From Diphasiastrum complanatum (lineage: Eukaryota; Streptophyta; Lycopodiopsida; Lycopodiales; Lycopodiaceae), in NCBI GenBank assembly GCA_029204225.1, contig CM055097.1, positions 73,785,880 to 73,849,879 of the forward strand: a stretch of DNA of 64,000 nt. Direction: 5' to 3'. Below are positions 55,561-64,000 of this stretch, piece after piece; positions within the stretch are counted from its first letter, which is position 1; each line of letters opens with the position of its first letter. The position numbers and the translations under genes are program-made. Under the pieces are notes generated by a model. The model saw only the letters and a list, made by a program, of their open reading frames with translations, searched no databases and was not told the DNA's origin.

Positions 55561-56357
55561 CAAGTAAATTTTTGAGAAGTCCTAATTGGATGAATGCCAA
55601 CACATCATAGCCAACTGGAGACACAATTTACAATCTAATTTCTTAGTATAAATAGTTTATTGTACTTCTATGTTTTATATAAGCATGTAGATCAAATAAT
55701 AATTTAGCAATAGTTAGCATCTCTCTCATGCTTCTAAGCTTGAACACTCTTGAGCATTCTAGCTTAGTTCTTAGAGTTGATTTAGAGTTTGCTATTGCGC
55801 GTACTGCTTATTAGCGAAAGTGCTGAATCCAAGCATATTCTCAGTTACTCAGAGATAGCTTAGAGTACGTGGCTTGGATTTGCAATCTACTTGCACTCAT
55901 TTGCATTTTGATTTGTTTTTATAAATCAATCAATTTTTTTGATTGCGTTCAGTATATATTAGTATGTATGCCTCTCTATAATAGTTTGTAACTAATAATT
56001 GTCTGATAATTCAATGTTATATGTTTGGCTACATAATCACTTAGTTGCTAGAGATTTCAAAGTTAGTTGCTAAAGATTGAACATGATTTTTGTCACTACT
56101 TTTTGCTCAATATTGATAGGCGTAGTCATGCACTTGAAAGAAGGTCTATCTCCTTCGACTTTGTTGATTTTCTTACGCTCATCTTATCACCTCTTTCCAA
56201 CATACCCTTATCACTCAAGGAAGACATAAAGGCAACTTGTATCACCTAAAGGAACATGAGACGTTCTTCATAGGAAGATTCTATCATACACACCACAACA
56301 CAAATATTTGTCACATAGTTCGCATTATCCCAAAAAAAATGAAGTGGTCCAAAGTCT
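55561..56357. other. Possible copia LTR and spacer
   Basis: TGTTAGCAAGTAAATTT at about 55,554 and a following ~480 bp with CTTAGTATAAATAG have the style of an LTR. I found no partner copy or clear end. Nothing recognisable after ~56,040. Confidence 0.3.
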
Positions 56358-56580
56358 TCAAAGTGGCCAAACTACTAGACTGAAAGTCTCAGTATAATTG
56401 ATGTTGTGTACTTGAGACCTGGCTACAAGTCGCCTTTCTTCTGTCGATGCTTTCATCTTTCTTGTATCTGATTTGAAAATCCATTTGCAATCAACTACGT
56501 TTCTGCTAGCAGGTAATTCGACAATCATCCAAGTCTGGTGCTTGATAAGAGATGAATACTCTTTTTCCATAGTTTCTTTT
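56358..56580 (-). pseudogene. Copia RT N-terminal fragment
   Basis: EKEYSSLIKHQTWMIVELP, NVVDCKWIFK and RLVARS: the start of copia RT in minus orientation, ending near FSLVV. It abuts the plus-strand gypsy integrase. Confidence 0.75.
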
Positions 56581-57420
56581 CAGAAATCGAAATAGGGTTG
56601 ACTTTGTCGGTCCAATCAAACCTGTGACTCGACATACTAAATGTTGTTATATTCTTATTGCAACAGATTATGCTACAAAGAATGTTGAAGCAGAGGCAAC
56701 GAAACAAAACGATGCAAAAACTGTCACGGCGTTCTTATTCAAATTTATAATCACAAGATATGGTTGTCCACTTGAACTAGTAATTGTCGTGGTACACATT
56801 TTCTAAATGACACTATATGGTTGCTGACAACATATTTTTTGATCAAACACAGAAAAACTACACCTTATAATCCAAAATCAAACGGGTTGATAGAGAGAGC
56901 TAATGGAATTTTATGTAAGATCCTGTACAAAATTACTATTGCACATGCGACGGATTGGGATCAAAAACTACCATAAGCTCTCTGGGCTTATCGCAATTCA
57001 GAAAAAATCACGACAAAGCAGACACCATATATGCATCCTATTTTGCCTATTGAATTTGAGGTAACAACTTTTTGTATTCAAGCTCAACGAACTTATGAAG
57101 AATGTATTAACGAAAGGTTGACCAATATTGAAGAACTAGTTGAAGCTCGTGTGAATTCACAAAAATTAATGGAGGAAATCCAGGAACAAATGAAGAAGAA
57201 GTATGATAGTCATAGCAGAAAATGTGATCTTAAAGCTGATGACTTTGTGCTGATTTACAATAGTCGACATCAAAAGTTCCCTAGAAAACATATGAGATGG
57301 CTTGGACCCTATAAAGTCATAGAGGTGTTTGAGAATGGTTCTGTACAACTCCAATCCCTTGAAGGTGAACTGTTACTTACATGTATTATTGGGTCCAGAC
57401 TTAAGAAATACTACCTTTGA
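56581..57420 (+). pseudogene. Ty3/gypsy integrase, decayed
   Basis: DFVGPIKPVTRHTKCCYILIATDYATK (first catalytic Asp), FKFIITRYGCPLELV, then a frame change over the second Asp, NPKSNGLIERANGIL (catalytic Glu), ALWAYR and TPYMHP. The C-terminal part reads KKKYDSHSRKCDLKADDFVLIY and MRWLGPYKVIEVFENGSVQL. Stop at 57,418-57,420. Two or three frame defects in the core. The integrase C-terminal domain has no chromodomain. Confidence 0.85.
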
Positions 57421-57734
57421 CCATTATTTTTTTTTATTGTTATTCTTTTTTAGTATTTTTCTAGAATTTATCGTGAATTTTTTTTCATCTTTTCTAGAAT
57501 TGATTGCGACTTTTCTCCTATCTTTTCTAGAAACTTTTTGTGAAAATTTCTTTCACTTTCTAGCATTTTTCCAAAATCATTCAGCAAAAAATTTCGAGAA
57601 TCTTTTTGAGAATTTTTTGCGACACTCAAATTGTAATCAACTTGTTTTAATTTTCGCGGACCATTTTCGAGAATTTTTTTAGAATCTTTTCTAGCATTTT
57701 TCTCCAATTCTTTGAGAAATTTTTTGGCATTCTT
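57421..57734 (+). other. T-rich spacer between integrase and extra ORF
   Basis: T-rich with recurring TTTTCTAGAA and TTTTCGAGAA words about 40-50 bp apart, suggesting old tandem duplication. It is not coding. Confidence 0.5.
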
Positions 57735-59284
57735 TTGAGTGATCTTTATAATTTTATTCATCTAGCTGGAAATCATATTTGCTTCGATGTTATCACATAC
57801 AAGGTCTTTTTGAGGTGGATCAAACACCAAAAGTTTTTTAGAGTTGGAGCACACGTTTCGCGACTATGCGAATATTTTGGAGTGTTAAACGATGAAGAGA
57901 AAACCATGCTGATGGGAAGGCTATTGCCTCCAAAACCCATTGACCTTTCTAGCCTCCTGACTGTTCCAATCACAACCACCACAACGGTTGTTGCGCCAGC
58001 CATGGATGCTATGGATATTGATGCTGGTGCTTCTCAAACTGATGCACCTGCTACTACGGCCATGGATACTGATGGAGCCGCTACTATTGCTTTATCAAAG
58101 CCAGCATTTGCTTCAACATCCCAGAAGAAAAAGAGTGCATCAACCTCGGACAATGATGCCACTCAGTCCGACACTTCAGGCAGTGAACGAGCAACACCAT
58201 TAGGTGACACTGGGGCAGCAGATGACCAAGAGGATGAACCAGCTAACCAGCCCCAGTGGTTCCACAATATGTCATAGAAAGCCAAGAATTTAGTGACTGA
58301 TCTCTATGATTTTGATCGATATAATTAGAAGATGATCCTGGACTTGATACAAGCAGAGAGGAAGTATCAAGACTCTCTCAAAGAGTCCTACGAGAAGATC
58401 GACTCGTTTGAATCAGAGAACACACAAGTGATTGAATGAAATCATTCTCTTGAAACACAGCTTCAAACTACAATAAATGAAGTTGATTCTTTGAAGCAGA
58501 CCAATAAGACGATTGAGGCCAAGTCTGTAAATTTTCAGACTCAAAATGATTCTTTAAAACAACAACTTTTGGCTTCAAATCAACACAATGTCGCTCTCCA
58601 GAAGCATTTGCAAGAGGAGCAAGCCACACAAATAAAGGCAAAAGCTGCTCTTACTCTGTGCAGCAATGTAGGCTTGATCACACTAGACCTCACGAAACTG
58701 AACCACCTCCAAGGCCAGATGCTCAACAATTTTTGAGTCGAGTTCTTGCAACCGCTTGAGGACGCAAAATTGAGTAAGAGTTGGCTGAGTTGAAGGAGCT
58801 ATCTGGTGAAGCCACCCCAACTTGCAGCGGGCCTGACTCTTACGAAGAATACCTTCAGGCCCTGCTACGCGTTGATGATTTGACGCAGCAATTTCAAGTT
58901 GTGTCTGTCTGTTCGGGAGTTACTGACCATCGAGAGTATTTGGAGGTAGTCACGAAGATCGACAAGCTCGGACATGAGTTGTCAGATCTCAAGCAGCACT
59001 TGGAAGACCAGAAGTTAGTTGTTGAGTTGCAAACTCAGGACTTGGCCACAGTAACTACACAGGCCAAGCGAACACGCCGAAACCAGTCGAAGGTATGTGC
59101 TGAAAGATTTCATGCATTTGCTGAACAATTCTGGAAGTGGTGTCCCCATGCATTTAACATTGAATTACAATGGCGTGTGGATTACGTGATGCTACCAGGT
59201 GCAGTAGTCACCTTCGACGATTGGAAACAACCATGGAACAAGGACGACTTTCTATGGTTATGGGCCCAGCTATCTATCGAGTAG
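57735..59284 (+). pseudogene. Extra ORF downstream of gypsy integrase, coiled-coil protein, decayed
   Basis: It begins MSDLYNFIHLAG and has a folded-looking N-terminus (FLRWIKHQKFFRVGAHVSRL). A Thr/Ala/Asp-rich low-complexity linker (AMDAMDIDAGAS and similar) follows. Next comes a long heptad-like region (LKQTNKTIEAKSVNFQTQN, ALQKHLQEEQATQIKAK, ELSDLKQHLEDQKLVVELQ), and the end is WKWCPHAFNIELQWRVDYV and WNKDDFLWLWAQ. It is interrupted by stops near 58,275, 58,327, 58,437 and 58,733 and a frame change near 58,780. The position, after integrase and in the same orientation, matches additional sense ORFs known in some gypsy lineages (Tat/Ogre/Retand-like). Function unknown. Confidence 0.6.
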
Positions 59285-59442
59285 AAAGAATGTCTCTGTT
59301 GGGGCATAATTCAAGGTAAATTCCAGGTTGTGCCTTTCAGTTCAGCAGAGTGATACATAGGCTCTTTTGTTATGTATGCTCTCGAATATATTCGAATCAA
59401 AGAATTCCAATTTTTGCGAAATGAATACAATAAGCGACATTT

Positions 59443-59868
59443 TTGAAGCGAAAGTTGCAGTTTCAACTGTACAAACCACAAGTTGTTGTGGATCTAGGCG
59501 CTTTCGACGATGCAGGTTTGTTGATTAATGTAAATATGGCCTATCATGAACTTTTCAGTCTTTACGTGGATTGGGAGCAAAACCTTGTAGATTATTTTGC
59601 GGAGATTCGACACAATTTGCAAGACAGAAGGAAGTCACTACATTATAAACAATTCTGTACATATTCATTTTGGCAGTTTGGAACTTTTGCGGCAAAGACA
59701 TTGTTTTTCGTTCAGAATCTTTATGTTAAAAGATCTTTCATAAGATTTTCAGCTCGTTATTGTAAAGAAATCACACTATGTAGTGATACAGATGCAGATA
59801 GAAAGTTAACTCATGAGTTGTTGCACTTAGAATTTGTTTTGCACAGAAACACAAATCATGCTACATAG
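59443..59868 (+). CDS. Hypothetical ORF, 141 aa
   Basis: Open plus-strand frame with protein-like composition (VVVDLGAFDDAGLLINVNM, YHELFSLYVDWEQNLVDYF, HELLHLEFVLHRN). No family recognised. It lies in the same orientation after the coiled-coil ORF, so it may be the tail of the same gypsy element. The flanks 59,285-59,442 and 59,869-60,154 show nothing else, except possible LTR sequence of the copia element on the minus strand. Confidence 0.35.
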   Translation: MKRKLQFQLYKPQVVVDLGAFDDAGLLINVNMAYHELFSLYVDWEQNLVDYFAEIRHNLQDRRKSLHYKQFCTYSFWQFGTFAAKTLFFVQNLYVKRSFIRFSARYCKEITLCSDTDADRKLTHELLHLEFVLHRNTNHAT

Positions 59869-60154
59869 TAACACAAACAGAAAATCACTCTCCTCAGCAA
59901 GCTCACATAGCAACTGTATGTTTTCAAAATGAAATTACACTGTACATATAGTTGTTCACTCAGGCAACCCATGCATGACCCAGGTTGCCGTTGGTGGGAT
60001 GCGTGTCCCGTCGACTTGCCTCATGTAGAGGCCAATTGATCCTTATCCACTGATAGGACCCAAAGTACAGTAGCACAGTGATTCTAACTTTAATTCTAAC
60101 TCTCTCCCTTGAAGTAAAGTCACTTTTTATACAGTCATATACATAGCTATAAAG

Positions 60155-62020
60155 TCAACAAACTTTAAGTACAGAAAGCTTTGATCTAAACTTATCTAAC
60201 TTTTCTCCAGTAAGTGGCTTAGTGAAAATATCAGCTAGTTGTTCTTCTGTGCTACAATGAACAACATGAATTTCACGACTCAGTAGCCTCTCACGTATGA
60301 AGTGATATTGAATCTCAATGTGTTTAGTTCTTGCATGAAACACTGGATTATTTGCTAGCTGAATGCCACTCTGACTGTCGCTATGTAAAGTCGTGGGATT
60401 TCTCTGCTTCATGCCAATTTCTTCCAAGATTTGTCTCAACCATATAGCTTCTTGTGCAGCACTACACATTGCCTTATACTCTGCTTCTGTGGTGGAAAGA
60501 GCAATTGTACTTTGCTTCTTACTAGACCAGGAAAAGCAATTACCACAAAACTGGAATATATATCCTGTGGTGGATCTACGATCATCATAGTCACCTCCCC
60601 AGTCCGCATCCACATAGCCACACAACTCAGGTAAATCATCATGCTTCCTGTAAATCAAGCCATACTCTGAAGTGCCTTTCACATAACGCAAAATGTGTTT
60701 AGCTGCTTTCCAATGCGTTTTCGTAGGTGCTGCCATAAACTGACTTACAATGCCAACAGCATAGCATATATCTAGTCTAGTAGTGGTAAGATAAATCAAG
60801 CTCCCTACTAATTGTCTATATAGTGTAGCATCAAATGACTGTGATTCATCAAGCTTAGAAAGCTTTTTACCTGGTTCAATAGGAGTGTTTACTGGTTTGC
60901 AATCCTGCAACCTAAACCTGTGCAGCAACTCTTTGACATACTTCACCTGTGTTAAACCCACTTCATGTTCTTTTTGCCACACTTCTACGCCAAGGCAGTA
61001 ATGCATCAGGTTGAGATCCGTCATCTCAAATTGTTCCATGAGGTCTTTTTTGATCATGTCTATCATCTCTTGATTATTTCCCGTAATAATCAAGTCATCA
61101 ACATAAAGAGCAATCAAAGCAACCATACCATCAAAGCATTAGACATATAGATTTGGATCAGAATGTGTTCTCACCATCCCCTTTGAACAAAAGCAGGCAT
61201 CAATCCTGCTATACCACGCACGTGGTGCTTGTTTAAGACCATAAAGGGCTTTCTTCAAGCGACATACTTTATTTTCCTGTCCTTTCATTACAAAGCCTTC
61301 AGGTTGATCCATGAACACTTCTTCTTCTAACTCACCATTTAAAAAGCAGATTTCACATCCATCTGATGCAAAGGCCAACCAAAATGTGAAGCTAAAGTAA
61401 TAAGTAGACGTAGTGTATTCCACTTACAAACCGACGCAAAGGTCTCCTCATAGTCAATGCCTTTATTTTGTGCGTACCCTTTGATCACCAATCTTGCTTT
61501 GTGCTTTGCTATACTTCCATCTGCATGGTACTTAGTCCTGTATACCCATTTGCAACCAATGGGTTTCTTGCCAACTGGTGGTTCTACTAAGTCCCATGTG
61601 TTATGCTTAGCAATTGACTCCATCTCCTCTCCCATGGCCTTGATCCAAATGTCATCATCCTTCGCTTCACCATAAGTCGAAGGTTTTTTGCTTTGAATAA
61701 TGCTAGATAAGAGAGCATAATTTGCTTCATACCTTTCAGGAAGTATCTTCTCTCTTGTTGATCTTTGTAGCTCTCTCTGGTTAGATGATCCTCAGGAAAG
61801 TCATATATGTCGTGGCTCTCCATCAATCTCTCAAACCACTTAGGGAGATTTTTGTCAGGTGATCGGCTTCCTGGTGAAAATGTATCCCACGGTACATCCT
61901 TCTCCTTGCGTTTGTCACCTGCAATTTCAATCGTTCTTGCACCAAAAGGTTTTTCCCTACCTCTCCAACCTATTTCTTGAGGTTGAGTAGTAGTATCTTG
62001 AGATGTATCCTCATGTTCAC
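60155..62020 (-). pseudogene. Element L: copia hinge, RT and RNase H
   Basis: Minus strand. The hinge (PFGARTIEIAGDKRKEKDV, RLMESHDIYDFP) begins at the edge of element M. RT has ESIAKHNTWDLV, IGCKWVYRTKYHADGS, DYEETFASV, a short frame problem near 61,380, [29 protein letters not shown], a stop near 61,139, and LYVDDLIITGN. RNase H has YVDADWGGDYDDRRSTTGY, ALSTTEAEYKAM, SDSQSGIQLANNPVFHART and ADIFTKPLTG. Stop at 60,155-60,157. RT-RH from 61,126 is intact for 323 codons. A purine-rich tract (CAAGGGAGAGAG) lies at about 60,115-60,100. This lineage is distinct from A-E. Confidence 0.92.
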
Positions 62021-62675
62021 TGTGAAAATTGTCAACATTTCCTAGCTAGTTTGAGGCCTAAATTGGCTAAAATTGTAAATAGTTTTGGTTCTGGAGTTTC
62101 ACACGTGTGAACCAGGCCACAATGTTTTTATTTACTGTATTTTTTCAGTATGATGAAGTGTCAAACTTCATACCCTTCAAAATGAGACCATTTTGATGTA
62201 TTTTGGTCATATAAGCCATTTTTAGCTATTTTTCCTATATAGGGAATATCTAGGGTCAAGTACCTTCTAGAGAGAGGAGAGAGAGTCATCTTCCTCATCC
62301 ATAAATAGTAGGGAAGTCGTGGAGAACAGGTTGGAGAAACCTTTTGTATGCTTCATTGAGATCAATAGATCATTGTCATTGTTTCTTCCTCCATTGAGAG
62401 CATTGTTGTGTGTATTGTCTTCAAGCTATTGTGTATGATCTTAGGTGCTTTCCAAAAGTGGTAGGCTGATGTATTATGGACTGTATAATGCTATTTTGGG
62501 CCGCACTTGATGTTTATGGAAGTTTCCATTTGTGATAAATGCTTTTTGATCAAGTTCTTTGCATTCTAGGTAGCATAGAATGTGTTGCCAATTCCTAGCT
62601 TATGTAGTTTGGAGTGCAAGCATTCAAGCCAATGATCTTGGAGTTTAGATCCACTTAGGATCTGTATTTTTCACA
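62021..62675 (+). repeat. 5' LTR of element M
   Basis: 655 bp, TGTGAAAATTG...TTTTTCACA, nearly identical to the LTRs of A. Here the motif is the complete CACACGTGTG (62,100-62,109), whereas both A copies have TGCACGTGTG. Confidence 0.97.
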
Positions 62676-62687
62676 TGGTATCAGAGC
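62676..62687 (+). other. Primer-binding site of element M
   Basis: TGGTATCAGAGC after the LTR. Confidence 0.9.
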
Positions 62688-63847
62688 TGGTTGGCTTCTA
62701 TTTACAGTAAGTATTCCATTTTTGGTGATATTTGGATGTTTGATCAAGTTCTAGCATGATTTTGCATTGCTTTGTTGATCAAATCTTACTAACCTTTGTT
62801 TTGTGAGTTGAACTTGTGGATCAAAAGCATATTTCAGGTCTATTGAAGATCAGAGGCTGAAAAGAAACTATTTTGGATCAGATCATAACACCTAATCATT
62901 TGTGATTGTGAGGCTTGTGCATATTCAATACTAACAATGTTCTTTTCAATCCTATTGTTGACAATCTCCATTCTTGGATGAACACTCTCCTTAAGTGGAT
63001 GAAACTTCTCCTTAAGTGGATGACAAATGCTCTTTTGAGTGAGTTGTAATTCTCCTAAAGGCTGATCAAAGCTCCCATTTGGATGAAAGATCCCCTTTTT
63101 TGGGTGAACATATTGTAAGCTCCATTGTGAAGAGCATATTGTAAAGATTGTCATCAATTTTGGCATAAATTTTGGTGTACTTTGTTGAGCATGTAAGTAA
63201 CTCTCCTTATGTAATTTGATTGGAGCATTTGCTGGAAGGTGTTAACCATTATGCAAGTGTGTTTTCAGGTTCTTAACAGGTTGAGGAACATTCTCATGTG
63301 AAGTGATCTTAGATCTACATCTAAACACCAAGATTTGACAAGATAGTGAAGCTAGTCTTGTGATTCACTAAGTGTGCTCATTCATTCACCTCTAAATCTT
63401 GTATTTATCACTTGCTGGAGTTTATAAACTTTTAGAAGTGTGGTTTACATGTGGTTTTACAGGTTGAATCAATATCTTAGTGTGTTGATCATATGTTGAT
63501 CAAGTTTGTTCATTACTAGGTAATCTTGGCATCCTAGTTTTGGGTATTTTCTAAGAATGCAAGTAACTCTTCACACCATAACTTGATTTGGTCACTTGCT
63601 GGAAAGTTTGAGAGCTTAAGCAAGAGTGTGTTCAGGTTGGTTTGATTTTGTAATCCATTATTAGTGTGTGCAAAGTGTTGCATGTGTTTCAATCTTCCTT
63701 TCTATGCTTGGAAACCATCTAGGTTCAAGATAGAAGTGTTTTAGGGTCCTAAATCTTCATAGATCTCTTTATCTATCATTTGTTGAGAGAAAAGTGAGTG
63801 CTAAGTGCTTTAGGACAGAACCTAAAAGTTGAAGAAACATTAGAATC
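62688..63847 (+). other. Leader of element M
   Basis: About 1.16 kb, nearly identical to the leader of E and, for its first half, of A. The antisense strand is open for 108 codons at 63,166-62,840. Confidence 0.85.
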
Positions 63848-64000
63848 ATGGCTTCCAATGGTGGGATCATGCTAGAGTCTAGTGAAAGGTTGAGTTCATC
63901 AAACTACTCTACTTGGAAAGTGAGGATGGAGTCCTTACTTGAGTTGAATGAACTCATGGACATAGTTGCAGAAATTGAAGAGAGACCTCTCACACTTCAA
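63848..64000 (+). CDS. gag of element M, N-terminal part
   Basis: ATG at 63,848 (MASNGGIMLESSERLSSSN, then YSTWKVRMESLLELNELMD). Open to the window edge. It is the intact form of the gag whose start is missing in D, and shows that D lost its leader and the first ~27 codons. Confidence 0.9.
   Translation, partial: MASNGGIMLESSERLSSSNYSTWKVRMESLLELNELMDIVAEIEERPLTLQ

Larger units (their letters stand above)
62021..64000 (+). mobile_element. Element M: copia element with A-type LTR, runs off window
   Basis: Begins TGTGAAAATTG after TTCAC (62,016-62,020, presumed target site) inside the hinge of element L. It has a 655-bp LTR, primer site, leader and the first 153 bases of gag. It combines an A-type LTR with a gag start identical to that of D over the 110-odd shared bases. 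The window ends before it is clear whether pol or the unknown ORF follows. Confidence 0.93.

Noticed and set aside
55554-56040. Complete LTR
   Set aside because: The start looks LTR-like, but I found no second copy, primer site or target duplication, so it is only noted as possible.

Overview
This is a repeat-dominated piece of a plant nuclear genome. I see no rRNA, tRNA or CRISPR and no clearly intact host gene. Ty1/copia and Ty3/gypsy LTR retrotransposons with the plant-type primer site TGGTATCAGAGC (initiator tRNA-Met), intron-like gaps, AT-rich spacers and long (CT)n tracts all point to a land plant. The lineage is not resolved. The two host-like conserved proteins at 34.6-38.5 kb resemble proteins I associate with bryophytes, lycophytes and ferns, which is a weak inference.

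Positions 1-25,943 are a nest. The host is a minus-strand copia element (C) whose 5' LTR is at 25,319-25,943, with leader and gag continuing leftwards. Three elements interrupt it with perfect 5-bp target duplications: E (19,590-25,145, GTATA), D (15,118-19,141, CACCA) and B (6,447-15,048, ATCCT). B carries a further element, A (6,711-9,164, AGATC), inside its 5' LTR. A fourth element (element 1, 1,030-5,803) sits in C with both ends rearranged. B is an almost complete gag-pol element with one in-frame stop. A is an internal deletion derivative.

The most unusual content is in D, E, C and element 1. In D and E, gag up to the zinc knuckle is followed in the same reading frame by about 760 residues of unrecognised protein, and protease, integrase, RT and RNase H are absent. 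Diverged versions of the same protein occur in C (1-1,027, minus) and in element 1, where the module replaces RT and RNase H inside an otherwise normal pol. This looks like a non-autonomous copia lineage carrying its own conserved ORF, presumably mobilised by relatives with A-like LTRs. Mosaic LTRs and gag genes indicate recombination among these elements.

25,944-34,600 holds older decayed copia fragments (F, G, H), a (CT)n tract grown inside an LTR, a coding minisatellite, AT-rich spacer and one unrecognised minus-strand ORF. 34,612-38,870 holds two divergent decayed genes: a minus-strand protein resembling N4/N6 DNA methyltransferases and a plus-strand DUF7869-like protein with a DDE/RNase H-like core and a C-terminal chromatin-reader-like segment. 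38,900-45,300 is copia fragments with two LTRs, then a minus-strand gypsy pol; the matching gypsy gag is at 48,228-49,619, preceded (in its own direction) by a 1-kb minisatellite. 45,871-46,170 is a four-copy array with CACTA-like sequence. 52.4-60.0 kb holds copia and gypsy remnants, including an integrase followed by a decayed coiled-coil extra ORF, two very long (CT)n tracts and a cluster of near-palindromic ACGTCGGAATCCGACGT motifs. 60.1-64.0 kb is a minus-strand copia pol cut by element M, which runs off the window.

Six otherwise different LTR types share the palindrome CACACGTGTG (a G-box core) or its CACATGTG variant, a candidate common transcriptional switch.
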